NCBI GenBank assembly: GCA_016867395.1
Contig: VGJS01000031.1
Location: forward strand, 1 to 48,737
Direction: 5' to 3'
Source: Candidatus Handelsmanbacteria bacterium
GTDB taxonomy: Bacteria > Latescibacterota > UBA2968 > UBA8231
DNA: 48,737 nucleotides
Positions 39,624 to 47,246 of the stretch are shown in pieces. Under the pieces are notes generated by a model. The model was not told where the DNA came from and made no database searches. It worked only from the letters and a program-made list of their open reading frames with translations. The position numbers were made by a program, and so were the translations under genes. Each line of letters opens with the position of its first letter. The first letter of the stretch is position 1.

Positions 39624-40145
39624 ATCGTCAAACAGCAAACGTCTTCCACCAGGGTCAATGAGAGCATTCGCGTGCCCCAGATCCGCCTGATCGGCAGTTC
39701 CGGCGAGCCTCTTGGGATCGTGGAGACCAGGAAAGCCCAGGAAATGGCCGAGACCCTCGGGCTGGACCTGGTCGAGATCGCCCCTGACGCCAAGCCGCCG
39801 GTCTGCCGTATCATCGACTACGGCAAATTCCTCTACGACAAAGAGAAGAAGGCCAAGGAGGCGCGCAAGAAACAGCACCAGGTTCAGATGAAGGGGATCC
39901 GCATCGATTCGGTGAACATCTCTCCCCACGACCTGGAGTACCGCCTCGGCCACATTCGCGAGTTCATCGGCAAGGGCAACCGGGTAAAGGTCAGCGTGCG
40001 TTTCCGCGGGCGCCAGATGGCGTACCAGGACCGGGGCCGGGAGATCCTCCAGGACGTCTCCAAAAAGGTGGAGGACGTGGCGGCGCTGGATCAGACCGCG
40101 CGCATGGAAGGCAGGGAGATGTCGATCATTCTCCGCCCCCTCTGA
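39624..40145 (+). CDS. infC: Translation initiation factor IF-3, starting at ATC
   Basis: 173 residues covering both IF-3 domains: RVNESIRVPQIRLIGSSGE ... LGLDLVEIAPDAKPPVCRIIDYGKF, then the lysine-rich linker and C-domain (VKVSVRFRGRQMAY). IF-3 blocks 50S joining and checks the start codon. In frame there is a TAA at 39606 and no ATG, GTG, TTG or CTG before GTG 39672, which would cut off the conserved N terminus. AGGAGGT at 39610-39616 lies 7 nt before ATC 39624, giving I-V-K-Q-Q-T as the start. A non-AUG start on infC is known (AUU in E. coli) and lets IF-3 repress itself. No rpmI or rplT follows; a terminator does. Confidence 0.95.
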   Translation: MVKQQTSSTRVNESIRVPQIRLIGSSGEPLGIVETRKAQEMAETLGLDLVEIAPDAKPPVCRIIDYGKFLYDKEKKAKEARKKQHQVQMKGIRIDSVNISPHDLEYRLGHIREFIGKGNRVKVSVRFRGRQMAYQDRGREILQDVSKKVEDVAALDQTARMEGREMSIILRPL

Positions 40146-40160
40146 GCTCTGGGCCAGACC

Positions 40161-40198
40161 AAAAAACAACGGCGCTCCAATTGCACTGGGGCGCCGTT
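40161..40198. terminator. Bidirectional terminator between infC and zapA
   Basis: AACGGCGCTCC (40168-40178) and GGGGCGCCGTT (40188-40198) form an 11-bp stem with one G-T pair. On the minus strand it is followed by G and six T, a strong signal for zapA; on the plus strand only CTATTTAG follows, a weaker signal for infC. Confidence 0.7.
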
Positions 40199-40211
40199 CT
40201 ATTTAGTGGGT

Positions 40212-40544
40212 TCAGAAGCGCGAAGCCGGCGGGGGGAGAGGGCTGGTGTCGGGGTCGTTGGCCTGGTCTTCGAGGCGGCGGGTATAGTTGCTGATCCGGC
40301 GGTCGGCCTCGCTGAGCAGGCTCTCTTTCTTGCCTCGCTGCTTGAGCACCTCCTCGGCGATCTCCATGGCCGCCAGCACGGATAGGTCGAGGAGCGGGCG
40401 GTGCCCGGTCACGGCGGCGGCTTCGCGGATCTTCTTGTCGAGGTAATCGGCGGCCTGTTTGATGGATTGGCTGTTGGCCTGGTCGCTGCTGATGCGGTAG
40501 GTCTGATTGTAGATCTGGACTGCGGTGAAAGTATCCGAGGCCAT
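40212..40544 (-). CDS. zapA: Cell division protein ZapA
   Basis: 110 residues: an N-terminal beta segment VQIYNQTYRISSD, then long helices (IKQAADYLDKKIREAA ... LDLSVLAAMEIAEEVL) and a coiled-coil tail, the ZapA pattern. ZapA bundles FtsZ filaments at the Z ring. ATG 40544 has only a weak GGAC-type ribosome site. A promoter at 40645-40672 and a terminator-like hairpin precede it, so expression may be attenuated. It is convergent with infC. Confidence 0.85.
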   Translation of the reverse strand: MASDTFTAVQIYNQTYRISSDQANSQSIKQAADYLDKKIREAAAVTGHRPLLDLSVLAAMEIAEEVLKQRGKKESLLSEADRRISNYTRRLEDQANDPDTSPLPPPASRF

Positions 40545-40565
40545 GAGCAGGTGTCCGGCAGGGGG

Positions 40566-40613
40566 ATAAAAATTGGGGACTTCCGCGATCTCCCCTTAGT
40601 CCCGGAAGCCCCC
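40566..40613 (-). promoter_or_regulatory. Terminator-like hairpin in the zapA leader (attenuator or end of a small RNA)
   Basis: On the minus strand GGGGGCTTCCG and CGGAAGTCCCC pair over 10 bp with one mismatch around a 17-nt loop, then AATTTTTAT follows. It lies between the zapA promoter and the zapA start codon, so a transcript of about 70 nt could end here. Confidence 0.5.
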
Positions 40614-40615
40614 TT

Positions 40616-40631
40616 CTTGCACGCGTGCAAG
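40616..40631. repeat. Perfect 16-bp palindrome CTTGCACGCGTGCAAG
   Basis: It begins a few nucleotides downstream of the predicted zapA transcription start. It could be an operator or fold as a 5' hairpin of the leader RNA. Confidence 0.6.
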
Positions 40632-40644
40632 CACTACACATCCC

Positions 40645-40672
40645 AATATATTGAGTCAAATAAATTTGTCAA
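40645..40672 (-). promoter_or_regulatory. Promoter of the zapA leader, TTGACA-16-TATATT
   Basis: A perfect -35 TTGACA (40672-40667) and -10 TATATT (40650-40645, five of six) are 16 bp apart, in an AT-rich patch unlike the surrounding sequence. The predicted start is near 40638. Confidence 0.6.
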
Positions 40673-40801
40673 TCTATATCTTGCGCTTTTTAAAGGAGTG
40701 GGCCAAAATGACCCCGATGCCGGCACAAAGGGCCCGGCCTGGCAACCACCCAGTGTGATCCTTAGATTTTCCCTACATCCAACCCAGCGCGGGAAAGAGC
40801 C

Positions 40802-43678
40802 TTGCCAGCCGACCACAGCGAATTAATTAGCGCCCTGCAACAGCGCCTCAAGGGAGAGGTGCGTTTCGATTCGGTCTCGCGGATGTTGTACCGCACAGAC
40901 GCCAGCATCTACGAAATCGAGCCCGAAGGGGTGGTCATCCCCGAGGACGCCGGGGATGTGGCTGCCGCGGTGGAGATTGCCGGCCGATTTGGGGTGCCGG
41001 TCCTGCCCCGGGGTGGCGGCACCAGCCTGGCCGGCCAGAGTGTGGGCCAGGCCATCCACCTGGACCTGTCCAAGTGCATGAACCGGGTGCTGGAGGTTGA
41101 CGAGGCCGAGGGCTGGGTGCGGGTGCAGCCGGGGGTGGTGCTCGACGAACTCAATGCCCAGCTCAAGCCGCGCGGTTGGATGATAGGGCCGGACGTGGCC
41201 ACCAGCAGCCGGGCTAATTTGGGCGGGATGATCGGCAACAACTCCAGCGGCACCCACTCCCTACTCTACGGCAAGACCGTGGACCACGTCCTCGAACTCC
41301 AGGTGGCGCTGGCCGACGGCAGCCTGGTGCGACTGGGGCCGGTGGACGAGGAAGGGTACCGGCGCAAGGCGGGGCTGCCCACCCTGGAGGGGCGGATCTA
41401 CCGGGAGATGCGGCGCATCCTCCAGGAAAACCGCGAGGAGATAGGCCGGCGCTTCCCCAAGGTGATGCGGCGGGTCTCGGGCTACAATCTCGACGAGTTG
41501 TGTAAACCCGGAGCGCCTTTCGATCTGAGCAAGATCGCCGTGGGCTCCGAAGGCACCCTGTGCGTGGTAGTGGAGGCCAGGCTTAGGCTGGTGCCGTTGC
41601 CCCAAAAGACCGCTGTCCTGGCCTGCCACTTTTCCGGCCTCGACGAGTCCATGACGGCCACCCTCGAAATCCTCCAGACCGGGCCGGCCGCCATCGAGCT
41701 GGTGGACAAGATCCTCCTGGACCTGACCAAGGACTCCATCGAGCACGCCCGGCGGCGCAGCTTTTTGCAGGGAGACCCGCAGGCCCTGCTCTTCGTCGAG
41801 TACTTCGGAGAGGAGGAGGGGGCGCTGCGCCTCAAGATCGAGGGGTTGGAGCGGCGGCTGCGGGAGAAAGGACTGGGGTACGGCTATGTGCAGGCCCTCA
41901 GCCCGGCAGCCCAGAAGGACATGTGGGAGGTGCGAAAGGCTGGATTGGGGCTGCTGATGGGCATGAAGGGGGACGCCAAGCCCAGCCCTGGAGTGGAGGA
42001 TACCTGCGTGCCCATCGAGAAGCTGCCCGAGTACGTGCGGCGGGTGCAGGCGCTGATGGCCGAGCACCGGGTGAGGGCCGAGTACTACGGGCACGCCAGC
42101 GTCGGGGTACTGCACATCCGCCCCATCCTCAATCTCAAGACCGCCCAGGGCATGGCCACCCTCCGCGCCCTGGAGGACCGCATGAGCGACATGGCCAAGG
42201 AGTACGGGGGGGCCATGACCGCCGAACACGGGGACGGCCTGGCGCGCAGCGAGTGGATCGAGAAGATGTTTGGCCGGCGGCTGGTGGCAGCCTTCGAGCA
42301 GGTGAAGGACGCCTGGGACCCACAGGGGATCATGAACCCGGGCAAGATCGTGCGTGCCCCGCGCATGGACGAGAACCTGCGCTATGAGCCCGAGTACCGC
42401 AGCCCCCAGGTCCAGACTTTTTTCAGCTTCGAGCGCGAGGGCGGCCTGCAACAGGCGGTGGAGCTGTGCTCGGGGGTGGGGCATTGCCGCAAGAAAATGG
42501 TGGGCACCATGTGCCCCTCGTACATGGCCACTCTGGAGGAGGAGCACTCCACCCGGGGGCGGGCCAACGCCCTGCGGGCGGCCCTGTCGGGCAAACTCGA
42601 TGGGGAGGGACTGCGCAGCAAGCAGCTCTTCGAGGTCATGGACCTGTGCCTGGAGTGCAAGGCTTGCAAAGGCGAATGCCCCTCCAACGTGGACATGGCC
42701 AAGCTCAAGTACGAGTTCCTGGCCCACTACTACGGGGAGCACGGGTACCCGTTGCGCTCCCACCTCTTCGCCAAGATCGACCGCTTCAACCGCCTGGCCG
42801 CGCCGGTGGCCGCGCTGGCCAACTGGCTGATGGACACTGGCCTGAGCCGCTGGGCTTTGGACCGCTTGGGCATCGACCGGCGGCGCCGGCTGCCGCCCCT
42901 GGCCTCCCAGACCTTCTCGCAGTGGTTCCGCCTGCGCCCGGCCCGCCCGGCGGGGACGCGTGGCACTGTCGTGCTCTTCAACGATACCTTCCTTGAATAC
43001 AACGATCCCCAGATCGGCAAGGCAGCCACTGCTCTGCTGGAGCGAGCTGGCTTCGAGGTGGTGCTGCCTGCCCCCCAGGTTTGCTGCGGCCGGCCCCTGA
43101 TCTCGAAAGGATTCCTGGCCCAGGCCAGGGAGCGGGCCAAAGAAAACGTGGCCGCCCTGGCGCCCTACGCGGAAAAGGGCTGGCCCATCGTCGGTATTGA
43201 GCCGAGCTGCATGTTCAGCTTCCGCGACGACTACCTGGACCTGGTGGCCGACCCCCGCGCCAGGCAGGTGGCGGACCAGGTCTTCATGCTGGAGGAGTTC
43301 CTGGCCGGGCTGGCCCGCAAGCAGGAATTGGGCTTCGAGTTCGGCCCGCTCCAGCGCCAGGTGTTGGTGCACGGGCACTGCCAGCAGAAGGCCCTGGTGG
43401 GCATGGGTGCTACACTTGAGGTGCTGCGCCTGGCGCCCGGGTTTCAGGTAAGCGAAATCATGTCGGGTTGCTGTGGCATGGCCGGCAGTTTCGGCTACGA
43501 AAAAGAGCATTACGAGATCTCGATGAAGGTGGGCGAGGAACGGCTCTTCAAGGTGGTCCGCCAAGCCGGCCCCGGGGTGGAGATCGCCGCGGTGGGCACC
43601 TCGTGCCGGCACCAGATCGCCGAGGCGACGGGCCGCCGGGTCCGACACTGGGCCGAGATCCTGGCCGAGGCGCTGTAA
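40802..43678 (+). CDS. FAD-linked 2-hydroxyacid oxidase fused to an iron-sulfur CCG-domain subunit (GlcD-GlcF / YdiJ-like)
   Basis: 958 residues. The first about 540 are a GlcD-type flavoprotein: PCMH FAD domain (PRGGGTSLAGQSVG, IGNNSSGTHSLLYGKT) and FAD-oxidase C domain. Then come two cysteine clusters (CSGVGHC..., CLECKACKGECP) and two cysteine-rich CCG segments (VCCGRPL, SGCCGMAGSFG), as in GlcF or LldE. Such fusions oxidise D-lactate, glycolate or D-2-hydroxyglutarate and pass electrons to quinone. The start is TTG 40802; no earlier in-frame start exists and the N terminus fits the family. An unknown gene follows after 14 nt, then larA. Confidence 0.92.
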   Translation: MPADHSELISALQQRLKGEVRFDSVSRMLYRTDASIYEIEPEGVVIPEDAGDVAAAVEIAGRFGVPVLPRGGGTSLAGQSVGQAIHLDLSKCMNRVLEVDEAEGWVRVQPGVVLDELNAQLKPRGWMIGPDVATSSRANLGGMIGNNSSGTHSLLYGKTVDHVLELQVALADGSLVRLGPVDEEGYRRKAGLPTLEGRIYREMRRILQENREEIGRRFPKVMRRVSGYNLDELCKPGAPFDLSKIAVGSEGTLCVVVEARLRLVPLPQKTAVLACHFSGLDESMTATLEILQTGPAAIELVDKILLDLTKDSIEHARRRSFLQGDPQALLFVEYFGEEEGALRLKIEGLERRLREKGLGYGYVQALSPAAQKDMWEVRKAGLGLLMGMKGDAKPSPGVEDTCVPIEKLPEYVRRVQALMAEHRVRAEYYGHASVGVLHIRPILNLKTAQGMATLRALEDRMSDMAKEYGGAMTAEHGDGLARSEWIEKMFGRRLVAAFEQVKDAWDPQGIMNPGKIVRAPRMDENLRYEPEYRSPQVQTFFSFEREGGLQQAVELCSGVGHCRKKMVGTMCPSYMATLEEEHSTRGRANALRAALSGKLDGEGLRSKQLFEVMDLCLECKACKGECPSNVDMAKLKYEFLAHYYGEHGYPLRSHLFAKIDRFNRLAAPVAALANWLMDTGLSRWALDRLGIDRRRRLPPLASQTFSQWFRLRPARPAGTRGTVVLFNDTFLEYNDPQIGKAATALLERAGFEVVLPAPQVCCGRPLISKGFLAQARERAKENVAALAPYAEKGWPIVGIEPSCMFSFRDDYLDLVADPRARQVADQVFMLEEFLAGLARKQELGFEFGPLQRQVLVHGHCQQKALVGMGATLEVLRLAPGFQVSEIMSGCCGMAGSFGYEKEHYEISMKVGEERLFKVVRQAGPGVEIAAVGTSCRHQIAEATGRRVRHWAEILAEAL

Positions 43679-43692
43679 AAAAGGAGGACGCG

Positions 43693-44214
43693 ATGGCATT
43701 CAACGTGAGGAAGCGCGGGCGGCTGACCTATTATTACGGGGGGGACCACCCCACCCTCTCTGCCCTGGTCACCGAGGAACTAAACAGGGGGGATCTGAAA
43801 ATTTACTTTGCCGGCCTCACCGGGGGGTATTCGGCCAAGGGGCTCCTGGAGCGCGAGGAATTGGTCAGCATGAAGCCCTCCATCGAGGTAGAGCTGGTCT
43901 TCCGCTGCTGGGAGAAATGGCTACAGGAGGCGGGAATCTGCGACTCGATCAGCAAGATCGACTTCGTCGAGGTCCACGCCTTTGCCGCCCAGCCCAAGAC
44001 GCCCAACCCGCTGGTGGACCCCCAGGGCTTTGCCGCGGAGCAGCAGCGGCTCTACAAGGAATACGCCGAGGCGTACAGCGGCTTCTTCCGCGACCACATG
44101 CCCAACTGCGGGGTGCCGGCCCGCTTCACGGTGCATGTGATGGATTTCCCGGACAAGGCGGCCGCGTACGAGTTCTACAGCGTGGGGCTGTACCAGAAGG
44201 CATTGCACCAATAA
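43693..44214 (+). CDS. Unknown protein in the GlcDF-LarA neighbourhood
   Basis: 173 residues, soluble, rich in aromatic residues, with no signal peptide or membrane helix. I recognise no family and see no cofactor motif; two cysteines (in FRCWEKW and AGICDS) are close but not a metal site. AAGGAGG is 5 nt before ATG 43693 and only 14 nt follow the oxidase stop, so it is cotranscribed with it. A link to 2-hydroxyacid metabolism is by position only. A copy of the inverted-repeat element lies just downstream. Confidence 0.7.
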   Translation: MAFNVRKRGRLTYYYGGDHPTLSALVTEELNRGDLKIYFAGLTGGYSAKGLLEREELVSMKPSIEVELVFRCWEKWLQEAGICDSISKIDFVEVHAFAAQPKTPNPLVDPQGFAAEQQRLYKEYAEAYSGFFRDHMPNCGVPARFTVHVMDFPDKAAAYEFYSVGLYQKALHQ

Positions 44215-44230
44215 GATAGCGGGGGCGTCG

Positions 44231-44390
44231 GGGAGCGACCCGCTCCGACCTTTCCCAAGGCGCGTTGGCGACGCCCCATACCTTGGGGCGTTGCATTCTT
44301 CTCGCGCGCGAAGCTCCGCTACCCGACCCCCGACCACGGGGACTTCCCTTCCCGGACACTCCCCGGGAAAGGTCTTCGGGGTCATCTCCC
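44231..44390. repeat. Dispersed inverted-repeat element, copy B (160 bp)
   Basis: The left end GGGAGCGACCCGCTCCGACC continues as TTTCCC; the right end (44365-44390) is its imperfect complement, including an exact 10-bp match GACCTTTCCC/GGGAAAGGTC. Next to the left end is a 10-bp hairpin (44268-44277 with 44285-44294). The copy lies between the unknown 173-residue gene and larA. CCTTTCCCAAGGCGCGT is shared exactly with copy C. Confidence 0.6.
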
Positions 44391-44425
44391 TGCCGCGATG
44401 GCGCGGTGGAACTGAAGAGGATCTA

Positions 44426-45685
44426 TTGGCCACCGTCGATTTTTCCGTTCCCTACGGCCACGCCCAGCTGAGAGGCCAAGTGCCTGAGTCCAGCTTTCTG
44501 GGAGTGTTTCTGCCCCAGGAGGAGGAGGCCGCCGAGGACGAGCAGCAGCTGTTGCGCCAGGCCCTGGAAAGCCCCATCGGCTCGCCGCGCTTGCGCGAAT
44601 TGGCGCGGGCGGGGCAGAAGGTGGCTGTCGTCACCAGCGACATGACCCGGCCCTGCCCCGCGGACAAAATGCTGCCGCCCGTCCTGGCCGAATTGAACGC
44701 CGCCGGGGTGCCCGATGCGGACATCACCGTAATCGTGGCCCTGGGCCTGCACCGGGCCCAGACCGCGGAAGAATTGGACCAGATGCTGGGGCCCCAGGTG
44801 TGCCGGCGGGTGCGGGTGCTCAACCACGACCCCGAGCAGGTGGTGCGCCTGGGGGTGACCAGCCGAGGCACCCCGGTGGAATTCTTCCTTCCTTTGGTGG
44901 AGGCGGACCTGCGGGTCTGCCTGGGCAATTTGGAGTTCCACTATTTCGCCGGCTTCTCCGGAGGGGCCAAGGCCATCCTGCCCGGCTGCGCCTCCAAGGC
45001 CACCGTGACCGCCAACCACGCGCTGATGGTGCAGCCGGGGGCGGTGGCCGGCAGGATCGAGGGCAATCCGGTGCGCGCCGACATTGAGGAGGGGGTGGCG
45101 ATGTTAGGGGCGGACTTCATCCTCAATGTGGTGGTGGATGGCCATCACTACATCACCGGGGCAGTGGCCGGCCACACGGAAAAGGCCCACCGCCAGGGTT
45201 GCGAGCTGGTGGCCCAGCGCGGCTCGGTACCCATCCCGCAACTGGCCGAGGTGGTGGTGGTCAGCGCCGGAGGCTACCCCAAGGACTGCAACATGTACCA
45301 GGCCCAGAAGGCCCTCGACAACGCGGTACACGCGGTGCGGGAGGGCGGGGTGATCATCTGGGTGGCCGAGTGCGTCGAAGGGCTGGGGGGCAAGACCTTC
45401 GAGAGCTGGCTGCGTGAGGTGGGGCAGCCTGACAAGGTGCTGGAAAGGATACAGAGGGAGTTCGTGCTGGGCGGGCACAAGGCGGCGGCCATCGCCGCAG
45501 TGCTCAAAAGGGCGTCGGTTTACCTGGTTTCGGGGCTGGGGAAGGAGGTGTTGGAGGGCAGCGGGCTGGTGCCCTTTGTCTCACTGGACGAGGCGCTGAA
45601 AGCGGCGCTGAAAAAGACCGGGCCCCAGGCCCGGGTCCTGTCCCTGCCCTACGGAGGCTCAGTGTTGCCGGTCTTGGCGGCCTAA
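44426..45685 (+). CDS. larA: Lactate racemase-type protein (LarA family)
   Basis: 419 residues from TTG 44426 (GAAGAGGA upstream); family length is about 420. LarA interconverts D- and L-lactate or related 2-hydroxyacids with a nickel-pincer nucleotide cofactor. The cofactor and catalytic residues known from Lactobacillus LarA have equivalents: H109 (GLHR), H172 and K182 (FHYFAGFSGGAKAILPG) and H198 (TANHAL). No larB, larC or larE is in the window. A longer in-frame start at 44291 would run through the repeat element and is rejected. A D-2-hydroxyacid oxidase lies upstream, so racemisation may feed it. Confidence 0.9.
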   Translation: MATVDFSVPYGHAQLRGQVPESSFLGVFLPQEEEAAEDEQQLLRQALESPIGSPRLRELARAGQKVAVVTSDMTRPCPADKMLPPVLAELNAAGVPDADITVIVALGLHRAQTAEELDQMLGPQVCRRVRVLNHDPEQVVRLGVTSRGTPVEFFLPLVEADLRVCLGNLEFHYFAGFSGGAKAILPGCASKATVTANHALMVQPGAVAGRIEGNPVRADIEEGVAMLGADFILNVVVDGHHYITGAVAGHTEKAHRQGCELVAQRGSVPIPQLAEVVVVSAGGYPKDCNMYQAQKALDNAVHAVREGGVIIWVAECVEGLGGKTFESWLREVGQPDKVLERIQREFVLGGHKAAAIAAVLKRASVYLVSGLGKEVLEGSGLVPFVSLDEALKAALKKTGPQARVLSLPYGGSVLPVLAA

Positions 45686-45695
45686 AGGAGCGATC

Positions 45696-45920
45696 ATGCC
45701 GATCTTCGAGTTTGTCTGCAAGGAGTGCGACCAGGAGTTCGAGGAACTGGTCCAGGGGAGCACCTTGCGGCGCTGTCCTTCCTGCGAGAGCGAAGAGTTG
45801 GAGAAAAAACTCTCAGGATTTGCCGTGGGCACCGCCGTGCCCAGGGCTGGGGGGCTGCCGGCGGGGCCATGCGGCAGTTGCGGCCACCCAGACGGGCCTG
45901 GGGCCTGCCGGCTGGGCTAA
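45696..45920 (+). CDS. FmdB-type zinc-ribbon regulatory-like protein
   Basis: 74 residues starting MPIFEFVCKECDQEFEELV, the classical FmdB N terminus, with C8-x2-C11 and C27-x2-C30, then a Gly-rich tail with CGSCGH. The family is small, widespread and of unclear function, sometimes linked to formamidase regulation or translation. AAAGGAG precedes ATG 45696, 10 nt after larA, so it is in the same transcript. Confidence 0.88.
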   Translation: MPIFEFVCKECDQEFEELVQGSTLRRCPSCESEELEKKLSGFAVGTAVPRAGGLPAGPCGSCGHPDGPGACRLG

Positions 45921-45929
45921 GGTCGTGCG

Positions 45930-46151
45930 ATGAGCAAGGTGTCCAATTCAGCCCAGTACGGCACCCCGATCCCCGCGCCGCTCTTGCGCATCCACGGCGC
46001 CGGGCTCAGGTACAATGTTCCCGGTGCCCAGAAGCCTAAGTTTGGCTCCTCGGTCGAGACCGTGAAGTCGAAAAAGATGGAGAGCCCCAAATCCCAGAAC
46101 AAAAGACCCGAAAAGTCCGGCGCCGGCAGCCGGATCGACGTCACGGCCTGA
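45930..46151 (+). CDS. Possible small basic protein, doubtful
   Basis: A 73-codon frame beginning 9 nt after the FmdB gene with a weak AAGG upstream. The product is Lys/Ser/Pro-rich and unstructured, matches nothing I know, and base composition is more AT-rich than its neighbours. It may be a real short gene or non-coding sequence between convergent transcripts. Confidence 0.25.
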   Translation: MSKVSNSAQYGTPIPAPLLRIHGAGLRYNVPGAQKPKFGSSVETVKSKKMESPKSQNKRPEKSGAGSRIDVTA

Positions 46152-46163
46152 GGAGGCACTGCC

Positions 46164-47246
46164 TCAGCAAGGCCCCTCGGCGTCGGCAAAGAGATCCAAC
46201 TGCACTACCATGTCCTCCTCAAAGCCCGACACCCCCACCCCCAGGAGGCGCACTCCCCGCGCTTCGGCCTCGGTGCGTTCCAGCAACTCCAGCGCGCGTT
46301 CCATGATGGTCTCGGCCTGGTCCAGGTAGGGGTATTGGGTCATGGAGCGGGTGATGGTCTGGAAATCCGGGTATCGCACCTTGAGGGTCACCGAGCGGCC
46401 CCGCAGCCGGCGGCGACGTAGCCGGCCGCTCAATTCCTCAGCCAGTTCCTTAAGGGCGAAACGCATCTCCTCCCGCTCGTACACATCCACGGCAAAGGTG
46501 GTCTCTTGGCTCAGTTGCTGCGGTTCCCACGAGGGGTCCACCGGAGAGTCGTCGCGGCCCTGGGCCAATTCCCACAGGTAGGCGCCCCGTTTGCCGAAGC
46601 GACGGACCAGGTCGGCCAGTTCCTGGCCGGCCAGTTCGCCGATGGTGTTGATCCCCCGCTCCGACAGGTGCTGGCGGGTGACCTGGCCCACCCCGGGGAT
46701 CTTCTCAACCGGCAGGGGGCGGAGGAAGTCCTGCACCTGGTCCGGCATCACCACCACTAAGCCGTCGGGCTTCTGGAGATCAGAGGCGATCTTGGCCAGG
46801 AATTTGTTAGGGGCCACCCCGGCCGAGGCGGTGAGGTGGAGCTGGCGACGGATCTGGGCCTTGAGCAGGCGGGCGGTGCGGTGGCCGAAGGGGATGTCCT
46901 GCTTGTTGTAGGTGACGTCGAGGTACGCCTCGTCGTAGGCCACCGGCTCGACCAGATCGGTGTACTCGTGGAAGATGGCGTGGATCTCGCCGGAGATGCG
47001 GCGGTACTTGTGGAAGTCGGGAGAGATCCGCACCGCCTGGGGGCACTGGCGCAGGGCGGTCTTCATCGGCATGGCCGAGTGCACGCCGAAGCGGCGGGCC
47101 TCGTACGAGGCGGCGGCCACCACGCTGCGCTCGCGCGGATCGCCGCCCACCACCACGGGCTGGCCCAGAAGGGCGGGATTGTCGCGCTGCTCCACCGCCG
47201 CGTAGAAGGCATCCATGTCCACATGGATGATCTTGCGGTGGTTCAT
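46164..47246 (-). CDS. dinB: DNA polymerase IV (Y-family, DinB)
   Basis: 360 residues. Catalytic carboxylates are in IHVDMDAFYAAVEQ and AYDEAYLDVT; the thumb HhH region reads VEKIPGVGQVT; the C terminus VVQLDLFADAEG carries a beta-clamp-binding QLDLF. It performs error-prone translesion synthesis. ATG 47246 overlaps the TGA of ygfZ (ATGA), so it is translated after YgfZ from one message. No LexA-like operator was recognised in front of the pair. The much longer open frame to 47690 overlaps ygfZ and is rejected. Confidence 0.95.
   Translation of the reverse strand: MNHRKIIHVDMDAFYAAVEQRDNPALLGQPVVVGGDPRERSVVAAASYEARRFGVHSAMPMKTALRQCPQAVRISPDFHKYRRISGEIHAIFHEYTDLVEPVAYDEAYLDVTYNKQDIPFGHRTARLLKAQIRRQLHLTASAGVAPNKFLAKIASDLQKPDGLVVVMPDQVQDFLRPLPVEKIPGVGQVTRQHLSERGINTIGELAGQELADLVRRFGKRGAYLWELAQGRDDSPVDPSWEPQQLSQETTFAVDVYEREEMRFALKELAEELSGRLRRRRLRGRSVTLKVRYPDFQTITRSMTQYPYLDQAETIMERALELLERTEAEARGVRLLGVGVSGFEEDMVVQLDLFADAEGPC

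Noticed and set aside
40545..40801. 6S RNA or tRNA gene beside zapA
   Set aside because: The region between promoter and terminator-like hairpin is about 70 nt, too short for 6S, and no cloverleaf or T-loop sequence is present.
41261..43699. 812-codon minus-strand frame opposite the GlcDF-like gene
   Set aside because: Antisense shadow; the plus-strand frame has complete FAD and iron-sulfur motifs.
44291..44425. ATG 44291 as the start of larA
   Set aside because: The extension would translate the repeat element and add 45 residues not found in LarA; TTG 44426 has a ribosome site and gives normal length.
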